NCBI RefSeq assembly: GCF_015477355.1
Contig: NZ_JADLRJ010000010.1
Coordinates: forward strand, 1-64,000
DNA: 64,000 nt
DNA from: Nocardia blacklockiae
Lineage (GTDB): Bacteria; Actinomycetota; Actinomycetes; Mycobacteriales; Mycobacteriaceae
Reading direction: 5' to 3'
This document shows positions 34,670-43,030 of this stretch, piece by piece. The position numbers and the translations under genes are program-made. The number at the start of each line of letters is the position of its first letter. Positions within the stretch are counted from its first letter, which is position 1. The notes below the pieces were generated by a model, which worked only from the letters and a program-made list of their open reading frames with translations, was not told the origin of the DNA and did no database searches.

Positions 34670-36093
34670 GAGAGTCCCAATCCGGTGACGGTGCCGGGCA
34701 CCGCGGTGGTGGTGGTTCCGTCGGGCCAGCGCAGTCGGACGCCGGGGACGGTGGTCAGGACGCCGCACACCGCGGAGGTCACGGGTCCCGTCGCGCCGAT
34801 CGCCGCGCCGGGACGGTCGGCGGTGAGCATGGCGAAGCCGGGGAAACAGGTGATCCATTCCGCGACAGCGGCTTCGGCGGGACGCGGGATGCGCGCAACG
34901 TCCAGTTCCACGCCGACGCCGGACGCCTCGGCGAGCATGCCCGCGGTTCCGGCCAGCCCGGCCATGCTGACGTCCTTCGCGGCGGCCGGTGCGGTGTCGG
35001 CGACGAACCGGCCCAGCGCCCGCAATTCCGCGCCGGTTCGCCGTGACGACGAATCCCATTGCCGCCCTGTGTAACCCGGACGCCACCGGCCGCCGAGATC
35101 CGCGGTGACGCGCAGTTCGTCACCCACCCGGCCGCCACCGCCGGGCACCGGCCGCGCGGTACGGCCCAGGGCGGTCACAGACAGTGCGGCCGGGCCGATC
35201 TGAGTGTGCCCGCCGAGCACGGGCACGCCCCAGGTCTCGCTCGCCCGGGCCAGGCCGCGCAGGATGCGCGTGAGCAGCGACCGGGTGGGAGCGGCGACCG
35301 CGTCGAGCAGCCCGACGGGTTCGGCGCCCATGGCGGCCAAGTCGTTGAGATTCACCAGCGCCGCGCACCAGCCCGCCCATTCCGGATCGCGTTCGACCAT
35401 GGCGGCGAGAATCGCGTCGCAGGCCGCGACGAGATCGCTGCCCGGCACCGGCGCACCGTCGTCGCCGCGGAAGCCGTTGCCGCCCAGCGACATCGGCTGC
35501 GTGCCGAGATCGTTCAGCAGCGGGCCGAGCAACGCCTTGGTAGTCCGGGCCAGCCGGTCGATCCGGTCGATCGGCCAGCGCATGCGTACGTGCGGTGCGC
35601 CGCCGATCATGCTGTCCTCCAGGCGATTCCAGCCCAGCTGGGTGAACATCGCGGCATACCGCCGCTGCACGGTGGCCTCGAAGCGCAGGACGTTCGCGTT
35701 CTCGGCATGGGCGCATGCCGCGCGCACCAGCGCATGGCCGACCCCGCGGGTGCGGCGCGCGCCGTTCACGACCAGCCGGCTGCCGGTCCACCAGCCGAGA
35801 TCGGTGGTGGTGGCAGGGGCCAGGCGCACGCCGCCGAGGACGGTTCCGTCCGGGGCGAGCGCGGCCAGGACGATGGTGCGCGGGTCGTCGTCGATGTCGT
35901 CGGCGTCGCTGCCCTCGAACAGGCCTTGTTCCAGGACGAAGCTCTCGTGGCGCAGCGCGCGGTAGGCGGCGAGGTGGCGGGCGTCGGCGGGGCGGATCAG
36001 GAATCCGTCCTCGGCTTCGGTGGGCATCGGGTGTCCGGACAGGACACAGTGGTCGGGGGACGACGAGGCCCGAAAGGTGTCGACGGCGACCAT
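34666..36093 (-). CDS. MSMEG_0567/Sll0787-type GNAT-AIR synthase fusion (Nit1C)
   Basis: 475-aa two-domain protein. Residues ~30-180 are a GNAT acyltransferase (IRPADARHLAAYRALRHESFVLEQGLF ... GARRTRGVGHALVRAACAHA). Residues ~190-475 are PurM/AIR-synthase-like (NLNDLAAMGAEPVGLLDAVAA, VLGGHTQIG, AAAKDVSMAGLAGTAGMLAEASGVG). In cyanobacteria these parts are separate genes. ATG at 36093 was chosen for its GGGAGG site; the upstream stop is one base before it. Confidence 0.92.
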   Translation of the reverse strand: MVAVDTFRASSSPDHCVLSGHPMPTEAEDGFLIRPADARHLAAYRALRHESFVLEQGLFEGSDADDIDDDPRTIVLAALAPDGTVLGGVRLAPATTTDLGWWTGSRLVVNGARRTRGVGHALVRAACAHAENANVLRFEATVQRRYAAMFTQLGWNRLEDSMIGGAPHVRMRWPIDRIDRLARTTKALLGPLLNDLGTQPMSLGGNGFRGDDGAPVPGSDLVAACDAILAAMVERDPEWAGWCAALVNLNDLAAMGAEPVGLLDAVAAPTRSLLTRILRGLARASETWGVPVLGGHTQIGPAALSVTALGRTARPVPGGGGRVGDELRVTADLGGRWRPGYTGRQWDSSSRRTGAELRALGRFVADTAPAAAKDVSMAGLAGTAGMLAEASGVGVELDVARIPRPAEAAVAEWITCFPGFAMLTADRPGAAIGATGPVTSAVCGVLTTVPGVRLRWPDGTTTTAVPGTVTGLGLS

Positions 36094-36094
36094 G

Positions 36095-37153
36095 TCAGCC
36101 TCCCGCGGTCCGGAGCACACTGCACGCGCCGCACGCCGCGCAGCCCGCCTTCTGATCCGCGCCGAGCATCCCGGCGCGGCGCAATGCGTCCGCGACCCTG
36201 CGGGTCACGTCCTCGAGCAGTGACGGTGCGGGTGCCGCCGCGCCGTCGACGTCCGTGGCGAGCGTCCCGGCCAGCGGCCGGAAGGGAACGACGAACGGGT
36301 AGACGCCCATCTCGATGAGTTCCCGTGCGCCACGGACCAGGTCGTCGGGGTCCTCGCCGAGCCCGACCAGCAGATAAGTCGACACCTGGTTGCGGCCGAA
36401 TACCCGCACGGCTTCCGCCCAGGCCGCCCGGTACTCCGACAGCGGCACCGTGGACTTGCCGGGCATCCAGCGGGCGCGCACCCGGTCGTCGAGAGATTCG
36501 ACATGGATGCCGATGGACTCCGCGCCCGCCTCGCGCAGTTCCGTGAGGACCGCCAGGTCGGCGGGCGGTTCGCACTGCACCTGGATCGGCAGGCCGGGAA
36601 CCGCCCGGCGCACCGCCCGCACGCAGCGCGCCAGATGTCTTGCGCCGCGGTCCTTTCCGGCCGTGGTGCCGGTGGTCATCACCATCTGGCGCACCCCGTC
36701 GAGCCGGACCGCGGCGGCCGCGACCTCCGCGAGCTGCTCGGGCCGCTTGACCGCGACCGTCGAGCCCGCGGCCAGCGACGCCTCGATCGCGCAGAATCGG
36801 CAGCGCTGGTCCTCGCCGTACCGGATGCAGGTCTGCACCACGGTCGTGGCGAGCACGTCCGCGCCGTGCAGCTTGGCGATCTGCTCGTAGGCGACGCCGT
36901 CGGCGGTGCGCAGGTCGTAGAAGCGCGGCCGCCGCACCGGCTCGACGGCGACACCGAGGTCGGCGCCGTCGCGCAGCAGCCGGTCGCCGCGCAGCGTGTA
37001 GGGACTGTCGGACCTGATGGGAACGGCAGCGCCGGCGCCCCCGAACAGCACATGACCGTCGTCGCTGGGCCCGGCCCCGGAACGGCGCTGCACCGGCACG
37101 TCGACGCGAATTCCGAGTAGCGCCAGGTCTACTCGCGTGGACACCTCGGTCAT
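36095..37153 (-). CDS. MSMEG_0568-family radical SAM protein (Nit1C)
   Basis: 352-aa radical SAM enzyme. The cluster motif is atypical, C-x8-C-x2-C (Cys109, Cys118, Cys121 in CIRYGEDQRCRFC) instead of C-x3-C-x2-C. A C-terminal C-x2-C-x2-C (338, 341, 344) may hold an auxiliary iron-sulfur cluster. Ends one base before the GNAT-AIRS start, so they are co-translated. Substrate unknown. Confidence 0.92.
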   Translation of the reverse strand: MTEVSTRVDLALLGIRVDVPVQRRSGAGPSDDGHVLFGGAGAAVPIRSDSPYTLRGDRLLRDGADLGVAVEPVRRPRFYDLRTADGVAYEQIAKLHGADVLATTVVQTCIRYGEDQRCRFCAIEASLAAGSTVAVKRPEQLAEVAAAAVRLDGVRQMVMTTGTTAGKDRGARHLARCVRAVRRAVPGLPIQVQCEPPADLAVLTELREAGAESIGIHVESLDDRVRARWMPGKSTVPLSEYRAAWAEAVRVFGRNQVSTYLLVGLGEDPDDLVRGARELIEMGVYPFVVPFRPLAGTLATDVDGAAAPAPSLLEDVTRRVADALRRAGMLGADQKAGCAACGACSVLRTAGG

Positions 37154-37162
37154 GGCGGACGC

Positions 37163-37708
37163 CTACACCTGATAGGTGGAGTTGATGATGGCGCCCTTGC
37201 GCGCGTAGTGGATCAGCGCGTCCTGCACATCGAGCGGATGCGCGGGGATCACGCCCTCGATGAGGTCCTCCTCGCGCGCGCCGTGCAGGGCCAGGCCGAA
37301 CCGGCAGGCGAACACCTTGCCGCCCTCGGCGATGAAGGTGGACAGCGCCTCGTTGATGTTCTGCTCGCCCGGGAAACCACTGTCGCCGGTGGTCGGGAAG
37401 CCGCGGTTGGCGACGCAGTTGATCGCGCCCGGACCGTAGAAATAGATGGCCGATTCGAAGCCCTTGCGCAGCGCCCGGGTGGCCTGGAGTACGGCCACGA
37501 AACTCACCGACGACTCGTGCGCGATGCCGTGCACGAGCGTGAAGTACGTTTCCCCGGCCTCGGCGCGGTAGTCGGGGAAGATCTTGGTGGCGCCGTAGAT
37601 GTTGGTGCCCTTGGGCAGCGCCGGGTGCGGGATCTCGGCCAGCGATTTCGCGATGTTCTCCTCGATCGCCTTGTCGATGTCGGAGGTGGTCTCGGTGGGT
37701 GCGGACAT
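37163..37708 (-). CDS. MSMEG_0572/Sll0783 nitrogen-starvation response protein (Nit1C)
   Basis: 181-aa protein of the DsrE-like family that opens Nit1C clusters (Sll0783 is known in Synechocystis for induction on nitrogen starvation). Segments: ALPKGTNIYGATKIFPDYRAEAGETYFTLVHGIAHESSVSFVAVLQAT, IYFYGPGAINC and ALIHYARKGAIINSTYQV. Molecular role uncertain. First gene of the seven-gene operon, with AGGAG before ATG 37708. Confidence 0.92.
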   Translation of the reverse strand: MSAPTETTSDIDKAIEENIAKSLAEIPHPALPKGTNIYGATKIFPDYRAEAGETYFTLVHGIAHESSVSFVAVLQATRALRKGFESAIYFYGPGAINCVANRGFPTTGDSGFPGEQNINEALSTFIAEGGKVFACRFGLALHGAREEDLIEGVIPAHPLDVQDALIHYARKGAIINSTYQV

Positions 37709-38162
37709 GCTGCAACTCCTGGGGAAGGTTTCGGCGGAATCGGTGAATTCGGTCCGGGGAGGTGGTTCACCGATGGAACTAGTTGACGCCCAGCGCATTT
37801 CCTGTTGGTCACATCCGGAGTAATTGGAGGTTGCCGAAACCTCACCGGCCGCTCTATGCGCCTCCTGCTCCGAACCGACTGTGCGACAACGTATCTCGTG
37901 TCCGCAAGGCTGTGAACAAGGATAATTTCAGAGGATCGGGCAATCGCCGCGTAATCCTCCTCCTGGACTTTTCCGAAGGCCGTTAACACTCGACCGCCGT
38001 GGACCCAACGAATCCGTAACACCCGCGGTGGCCGTCTCCGGAGGACGAACACGGTCCGCCGTCTCACGTCGCCGGATTTCTACGATATCGACGTCGCCCG
38101 CAGTCCAACGAGATGACGAAAAGGACTAGGCCTTTCGCTCGTTCGGAGGCACCGTCTCGTGA
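37709..38162. other. 454-base leader/intergenic region upstream of Nit1C
   Basis: No gene was recognised. It contains the presumed Nit1C promoter and the GlnR-like site at 37797-37812. On its right it abuts the end of the avidin-like gene, which is transcribed in the same direction. Confidence 0.5.
37797..37812 (-). promoter_or_regulatory. candidate GlnR box upstream of Nit1C
   Basis: On the minus strand GTGAC-N6-GAAAT, one mismatch from the actinobacterial GlnR a/b-site pair (GTNAC-N6-GAAAC), about 90 bases before the first Nit1C gene. A nitrogen-scavenging operon is a sensible GlnR target. Single short motif, so tentative. Confidence 0.4.
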
Positions 38163-38549
38163 TCACTCCTCCCGCACGAAGGTGTCGCTGTTGGTCAGCA
38201 CCGCGTGTGCCCACGGCAGCGTCAGCCGCTCCGCCGGGGCGCCCGGCCGGGGTGGCTTGACGGCCTCGTCGGACACCAGGTGCCAGGCCGCGTGCAGCCG
38301 TCCCTCCCGCAGCAAGCCGGTGAACGAGCAGATACTCGCGATATCGCCCGGCGCGGAGAACGCGAAATGCGCGCACGGTCCCCGATGCAAACCCTGGATA
38401 GGTACCGATGCCCCGGCGAACGCGCTGTCACCGAGAGCGGTCTCGAAGGTCCCTCGCAGGATGCCGTCCCTGTCGTCGGTGATCACCAGCAACGACCCGT
38501 ACTCGTTGCGCCACCGGCCTTTCCAGTTCTTGTCCGATACGGTTCCCAT
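38163..38549 (-). CDS. avidin/streptavidin-family protein without signal peptide
   Basis: 128-aa protein matching the avidin barrel in order: GRWRNEYGSLLVIT (strand 1-2, the Gly-x-Trp-x-Asn-x-x-Gly-Ser signature), GILRGTFETALGDSAFAG, PIQG, ICSFTGLL, LHAAWHLVSDEA (biotin-stacking Trp position) and C-terminal HAVLTNSDTFVREE, like streptavidin's HDTFTKV. No signal peptide, so it appears cytosolic, unlike classical avidins. Whether it binds biotin is untested. Confidence 0.78.
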   Translation of the reverse strand: MGTVSDKNWKGRWRNEYGSLLVITDDRDGILRGTFETALGDSAFAGASVPIQGLHRGPCAHFAFSAPGDIASICSFTGLLREGRLHAAWHLVSDEAVKPPRPGAPAERLTLPWAHAVLTNSDTFVREE

Positions 38550-38621
38550 ACCGGCGGAGTACCCATCCGGGGACGGTTCTCCTCAGCCTCGACGCGAACC
38601 GAACATCGGCGGGCCGACCTC

Positions 38622-39806
38622 CTAGCCTCCCGTCGCCGCCGACGCACGCTCGCCCGCGTGCAGCAGTTGTTCGTTGAGGTGGGCGCGGGAGGCGTCGACG
38701 TGGTGGGCTCCGCCGGAGGCCAGGTCGGCGGTGATATCGGTGCACGCTTTGGCGGCGGCGGTCGCGCGGGGGATCGCGGTGTGCTCGTAGGCGCGAACGG
38801 CTCGGTCGAGGTCGGGGTGGGTGGCGAGGGCGGCGGCCAGGTCGGTGCCGTCGAGCAGGGCGAGGTTGGCACCGACGCCATAGGGCGGCATCAGGTGGGC
38901 GGCGTCGCCGAGCAGGGTGACGCCGGGGACGTGGTCCCAGCTGTGGCCGACCGGAAGCACATACAGGGGACGATTGACGAAATCGGTGCTGTGGCGGATC
39001 AGGTCGCGCAGACTGTCGTGCCAGCCGTCGAAGCTGCCCAGCAGGTGCTCGCGCACCGCAGCCGGATCGTCGAGGTCGACGCCCGCGTCGACGTGCCAGT
39101 CGACGGGAACGTCGGCGAGTCCCGCGTAGACGCTCAGGCGGCCGTCGTCGGCGCGTTGCGCGGACAGCATCGTGGCGCCGGCGGTGGCCATGAGAGTGCC
39201 GGAGCCGACGAGGGTCGCCAGGGCGGGATGGCGGTCGAGATCGGTGACGGAGCATTCGATGACACTGTTGCCGAGGTAGGCGGGGGTCACCGCCGAAACG
39301 GCCGGTCGGATGCGCGACCAAGCGCCGTCGGCACCCACCACGAGGTCGAAGTCCTCGGTGGTGCCATCCGCGAAATGCAGGCGAGGGGTCGCGTCGACGC
39401 GGGGCGTGACCCGCTCGACCGGCCGCCCCCACTGCACGGTGCCGGGTTCGAGCGAGTCCAGCAGCAGTTCGCGCAGTCGGCCGCGGTCGATCTCGGGTGC
39501 GGAGCGCTCGCCGACTCCGGGGAGTTCGTGGTGCAGTAGTTCGGCGGTGACCGGATCCACGGCCCGCATCTCCTGGGCCTCGGGGCGGGCCGAGGCGAGG
39601 AACCGCTCGAACAGCCCGAGGGTGCGCAGCGCGGCCTGGCCGGTGGGGACGTGCAGGTCGAGCATGCCGCCCTGCCGACGTGCTCGCGGTGCGGTGTCGC
39701 GTTCGAAGACGGTTACCGCGAATCCGTGGATACGCAGGCCGCCGGCACACGCCAGTCCGCCGATTCCGGCACCGACCACGGCGATACGCGGGGCAGGGGA
39801 GTTCAT
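38622..39806 (-). CDS. FAD-dependent monooxygenase (TetX/PHBH-like)
   Basis: 394-aa flavoprotein: VVGAGIGGLACAGGLRIHG, VVGADGAWSRIRP, and GDAAHLMPPYGVGANLALLDGTDLAAAL, the layout of TetX-like and salicylate hydroxylase-like enzymes. ATG at 39806; a TTG nine bases earlier is possible. Divergent from the TetR at 39937, its likely repressor. Could inactivate an aromatic antibiotic or toxin; speculative. Confidence 0.88.
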   Translation of the reverse strand: MNSPAPRIAVVGAGIGGLACAGGLRIHGFAVTVFERDTAPRARRQGGMLDLHVPTGQAALRTLGLFERFLASARPEAQEMRAVDPVTAELLHHELPGVGERSAPEIDRGRLRELLLDSLEPGTVQWGRPVERVTPRVDATPRLHFADGTTEDFDLVVGADGAWSRIRPAVSAVTPAYLGNSVIECSVTDLDRHPALATLVGSGTLMATAGATMLSAQRADDGRLSVYAGLADVPVDWHVDAGVDLDDPAAVREHLLGSFDGWHDSLRDLIRHSTDFVNRPLYVLPVGHSWDHVPGVTLLGDAAHLMPPYGVGANLALLDGTDLAAALATHPDLDRAVRAYEHTAIPRATAAAKACTDITADLASGGAHHVDASRAHLNEQLLHAGERASAATGG

Positions 39807-39886
39807 CGTGATCAAGTCCTTCGAGGGAGGGAGGTCGGCGACTCGGCCGAGGCTGCGTCAGAAAACCACAACCACTACAAACATGC

Positions 39887-39910
39887 AACCGCTAAAGTTT
39901 TTTACCGTTA
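39887..39910. promoter_or_regulatory. imperfect inverted repeat, candidate TetR operator
   Basis: AACCGCTAAA and TTTACCGTTA flank a 4-base spacer and match at 7 of 10 pairs, in the gap between the divergent monooxygenase and TetR genes. The region is unusually AT-rich for this DNA. TTTACC (39901-39906) and TACGGT (39925-39930) form a possible TetR-gene promoter overlapping it. Confidence 0.42.
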
Positions 39911-39936
39911 CACCTTTTCGGGGGTACGGTGTCGCC

Positions 39937-40527
39937 ATGAGCGAACCGATCGGCCGACGTGAGCGTAAGAAGGCGCAGACGCGCAAGGCGTTGGCCGACG
40001 CCGCGCTCGAACTGTTCGTGGCCCGCGGCTACGACCAGGTGGGGGTCCGGGAGATCGCCGACGCGGCGGATGTGTCGGTCACCACGCTGTTCAAGTACTT
40101 TCCGACCAAAGAGGCGCTGGTCTTCGATCTCGACGAGGACGTCGAGGCGGCGCTGGTGGCGGCCGTGCGTCAGCGTGCGCCCGGCAGGACTCCGCTCGCC
40201 GCTTTGCGCGAGCACCTCCGCGGCTGGGTAACGGCCGTCGCCGCGGCCCCGACTACCCCCGCCTTCGCTCGCCTGATCGAGGAGACTCCCGTCCTGTCCC
40301 AATACGCCAGCCGTATGTGGCTGCGTCACGAAACGGCGCTCGCCCGCGCTATCGCCGCCGAAACCGGTGCTGCCGCAGACGATATCGCCTGCGCGGCCCT
40401 CGCTCGCTTCGCGCTCGAAGCCGTCGAGCTGGCACGTGGACAACCCGATCCGGGCGAGGCGATCGACACGATCTTCGACCTGCTCGACCGAGGCTGGTCC
40501 GGCACCCCGCCCCCTGACCGCCACTAG
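39937..40527 (+). CDS. TetR family regulator
   Basis: 196-aa TetR protein: RKALADAALELFVARGYDQVGVREIADAADVSVTTLFKYFPTKEALVFDLD. Only seven bases separate a possible -10 (TACGGT) from its ATG, so the mRNA may be leaderless. Divergent from the FAD monooxygenase. Convergent with the SDR at 40577. Confidence 0.9.
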   Translation: MSEPIGRRERKKAQTRKALADAALELFVARGYDQVGVREIADAADVSVTTLFKYFPTKEALVFDLDEDVEAALVAAVRQRAPGRTPLAALREHLRGWVTAVAAAPTTPAFARLIEETPVLSQYASRMWLRHETALARAIAAETGAAADDIACAALARFALEAVELARGQPDPGEAIDTIFDLLDRGWSGTPPPDRH

Positions 40528-40576
40528 ACAGAGGCCTCGAGGCCTTCTCCCGGTGCCCCCGTTATCGCTGGCCGGC

Positions 40577-41293
40577 TCAGCGGGTGGTGTACGCGCCGCC
40601 GTTGAGATGGATCGTCTGCCCGGTGAGGTGGCGGGCCTGCGGTGAGGCCAGGAATTCGACCAGCGCGGCTACTTCCGCGGGGCGTCCCGGACGCTTGTCG
40701 TGCGTGGCCGCGACGAGTTGGGAGAGTCGTTCGCCGGTGAGGCGGCCCTGGAAGAAATCCGTGTCCTCGATGTAGCCGGGTGCCACCGCGTTCACGGTTA
40801 CCCCGGCCGGACCCAGCTGCGCTGACAGGCCCGCCGACCACGCGGCCAGGGCGGCCTTGGCCGCGCCGTAGGAATTCCCGGCGTACTCGGCGCCGATCGA
40901 CCCGATGTTGATCACCGATCCGCCCGAGCGCAGCCGATCCCGCAGCGCCGTCGTGGTCAGCACCGCGCTGAGCAGGTTCGCGGCCAGATTGTCGTGCCAG
41001 CGCCGGGCGGTCTCCGCCAGCGACTCCGGTTCGGGGCCCGCGAAATCGGCATTGCCCCCGGCCATGTTCACCAGTACGTCCACACTCGGGCCCACCTGCG
41101 CGGCGAAGTTCTCGACGCTCGCCGGATCCGTTGCGTCGCAGCGGATTCCGACCACGCCCAGTTCGTCGGCGGTCTGCCCGACCCGGTCGGAGCGCCCGGT
41201 GATCACCACCTCCTCGCCGAGCTCGGCGAAGCGCTGCGCGACCGCGCGTCCGAGTCCGCGGCTGCCGCCGGTCACCACGATCGTTCTTGCCAT
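40577..41293 (-). CDS. short-chain dehydrogenase/reductase (FabG-like)
   Basis: 238-aa SDR: TGGSRGLGRAVAQRFAELG, NMAGGNADF, INIGSIGAEYAGNSYGAAKAAL, NAVAPGYIEDTDFF, and C-terminal TGQTIHLNGGAYT. ATG at 41293. Divergent from the MarR gene with the TTTAGCGCTAAA palindrome between them, so likely MarR-controlled. Confidence 0.9.
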   Translation of the reverse strand: MARTIVVTGGSRGLGRAVAQRFAELGEEVVITGRSDRVGQTADELGVVGIRCDATDPASVENFAAQVGPSVDVLVNMAGGNADFAGPEPESLAETARRWHDNLAANLLSAVLTTTALRDRLRSGGSVINIGSIGAEYAGNSYGAAKAALAAWSAGLSAQLGPAGVTVNAVAPGYIEDTDFFQGRLTGERLSQLVAATHDKRPGRPAEVAALVEFLASPQARHLTGQTIHLNGGAYTTR

Positions 41294-41310
41294 CGTTTCC
41301 CTTCCGTCGA

Positions 41311-41330
41311 TATATTTAGCGCTAAACATA
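41311..41330. promoter_or_regulatory. MarR operator (core TTTAGCGCTAAA)
   Basis: 20-base palindrome with one mismatched pair, core TTTAGC/GCTAAA at 41315-41326, in the 66-base gap between the divergent SDR and MarR genes. AT-rich palindromes of this kind are typical MarR/HpcR-type operators. Confidence 0.72.
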
Positions 41331-41359
41331 CACCGCTCGGGAGAATCGGGACAGGACGA

Positions 41360-41872
41360 ATGACACTCGACACAGTGCCGACGGCGGCACAGATCGCCGC
41401 CGCCTGGAACCGTGAACTGCCCGGCGCGCGAACGCGATCCATCGAGATCATCACTCCGCTGTGGGGCGTGGCGAAGCTGCTCGCCGACGAGCGGCAACGC
41501 ACCCTGCGCCGGCTCGGCATCGACGAGTCGACCCTCGACCTGCTCAGCACCCTGCGCCGGGCGGGCGAGCCGTATCAACTCACCACCCGGCAGATCACCG
41601 CCCGCAGCCTGGTCACGGCCGGGGCCATCTCCCAGCGTCTGGCGCGCGCCGAGGACGCGGGGCTGATCACCCGCGCGCCGACCACCTCGTCCCGCCGCGG
41701 CGTCCTGGTCACGCTGACCGCCGAAGGGCACGAGGTGATCGAGCGCGTGGTGCGCGAATTGTTGGACTACGAAACGACTCTCACCGATCGACTCACCGGC
41801 GACCAGCAGGCCGCCCTCACCGACGCCTTACGCTGCCTCGCCGCCGCCGTACGCCCCGGCCACGAGTTGTGA
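41360..41872 (+). CDS. MarR family regulator
   Basis: 170-aa MarR protein: winged helix LDLLSTLRRAGEPYQLTTRQITARSLVTAGAISQRLARAEDAGLITRAPTTSSRRGVLVTLTAEG. ATG at 41360. Probably represses the divergent SDR and itself through 41311-41330. Confidence 0.9.
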   Translation: MTLDTVPTAAQIAAAWNRELPGARTRSIEIITPLWGVAKLLADERQRTLRRLGIDESTLDLLSTLRRAGEPYQLTTRQITARSLVTAGAISQRLARAEDAGLITRAPTTSSRRGVLVTLTAEGHEVIERVVRELLDYETTLTDRLTGDQQAALTDALRCLAAAVRPGHEL

Positions 41873-42010
41873 TCCGCCGCAACGGATTACCCTGACGCCC
41901 GCGCGGAATGGGACTTCGGCGGTGGTCGGATCGGCAGATGCCCTGCGCGAGCCGGCGATGGTGGGCGCACGTTGCCGAGGTTCTGTGGATGGCGTTGCGC
42001 GGCGGCCGAA

Positions 42011-42778
42011 TCAGGTTGGGGGAGGGGTGGATTCGGCCTCGGCGAAGCGGTCGGCGATGTCGCGGGCGGTGACTTTCGCGAGGTCGACGAGGAAGGGGAC
42101 GCGTTCGGCGATCATGAGGGTGGTCGGGCCGCGCAGGCCGAGGGCGAAGCGGCAGCGGCCGGAGGGGTCGAGGATGGGCAGGCCGATGGTGCGGAAGCCG
42201 GGGTCGAGTTCTTCGTCGTTGTAGGCGTATCCGCGGTCGCGGGCGTGGTCCAGTTCGGCGCGCAGCTCGGCGGGGCCGGAGACGGATCGATCGGTGCCCT
42301 CGTCGTAGGGCAGGTCGCGCAATTCGTCGTCGGTGGTGTCCGACCAGGCCAGCAGCGCCTTGCCGAGGGCGCTGGCGTGCAGAGGCAACCGTACGCCCTG
42401 CAAGCGGTGCCCGTCGCTCTCGCGCCAGCGGCTGGTGCCGAGCAGGACCGCGTGGATGCTGTGCCGGATGGCGACCGACGCGCTGGCGCCGGTGGTGTTG
42501 GCGAGCTGTTCCAAACAGGGTTCGGCGAGGTAGATCCGGTGCTGCCGATAGGCGATCTGACCGTATTCCGCGAGCGCGCCGCCCATCCGGTAGCGGCTGG
42601 ATTCGTCGTCCTTCTCCAGGAATCCGGCGTGTACGAGCGCGGCCAGCAGGCGATGGGTGGTGCTGACCGCGAGCCCCTGCTGCCGGGCCACCTCGGAGAC
42701 ACCGCGCTCCTGCCCGTCGCGGAAGCAGTCGAGGACCGACAGGGCACGGGCGACGGTCTGCACACCGGAGGCTTCCAC
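42011..42778 (-). CDS. IclR family regulator
   Basis: 255-aa IclR protein: helix-turn-helix VARALSVLDCFRDGQERGVSEVARQQGLAVSTTHRLLAALVHAGFL and C-terminal effector domain (LPLHASALGKALLA, YAYNDEELDPGFRTIGLPILD). GTG at 42778 is the only sensible start. Divergent from the organosulfur operon; two TTCC-N7-GGAA sites lie between, so it probably regulates that operon. Confidence 0.9.
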   Translation of the reverse strand: MEASGVQTVARALSVLDCFRDGQERGVSEVARQQGLAVSTTHRLLAALVHAGFLEKDDESSRYRMGGALAEYGQIAYRQHRIYLAEPCLEQLANTTGASASVAIRHSIHAVLLGTSRWRESDGHRLQGVRLPLHASALGKALLAWSDTTDDELRDLPYDEGTDRSVSGPAELRAELDHARDRGYAYNDEELDPGFRTIGLPILDPSGRCRFALGLRGPTTLMIAERVPFLVDLAKVTARDIADRFAEAESTPPPT

Positions 42779-42822
42779 GCGAGCGACGGTAGCACAGGCG
42801 ATCGAACGTCGGCGCCTGGAAG

Positions 42823-42839
42823 TTTCCGATTGATGGAAA
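42823..42839. promoter_or_regulatory. candidate IclR operator 1 (TTTCC-N7-GGAAA)
   Basis: Perfect 5-base inverted repeat with a 7-base spacer in the divergent IclR/transporter region. The same architecture recurs at 42938-42953, and IclR-family sites are commonly GGAA/TTCC palindromes. Confidence 0.55.
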
Positions 42840-42937
42840 GCGAGCGCAGTGAATCGGTCGCCCTCCGAAGTCGCCTTCTGCACAGGTAGACGCGATGGCC
42901 GACGACTTATAACCCCGCTGAATTCCGTTGTCAATCC

Positions 42938-42953
42938 TTCCAATCCACGGAAA
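42938..42953. promoter_or_regulatory. candidate IclR operator 2 (TTCC-N7-GGAAA)
   Basis: Second TTCC-N7-GGAA site, embedded in a larger AATCCTT...AAGGATT inverted repeat (42934-42958) and just downstream of TTGTCA (42928-42933). It is about 80 bases before the binding-protein gene at 43031, a suitable position to control it. Confidence 0.55.
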
Positions 42954-43030
42954 GGATTACCTCGCGGTGCCCGGTGCGGATGCCTAACGTCCGACGGCAG
43001 TGATCGGCTCTGCGGAAGAGGTACTCCACG

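Noticed and set aside
40532-40545. AGGCCTCGAGGCCT palindrome as a regulator operator
   Set aside because: It lies between the ends of two convergent genes, where there is no promoter to control; at most it adds to transcription termination.
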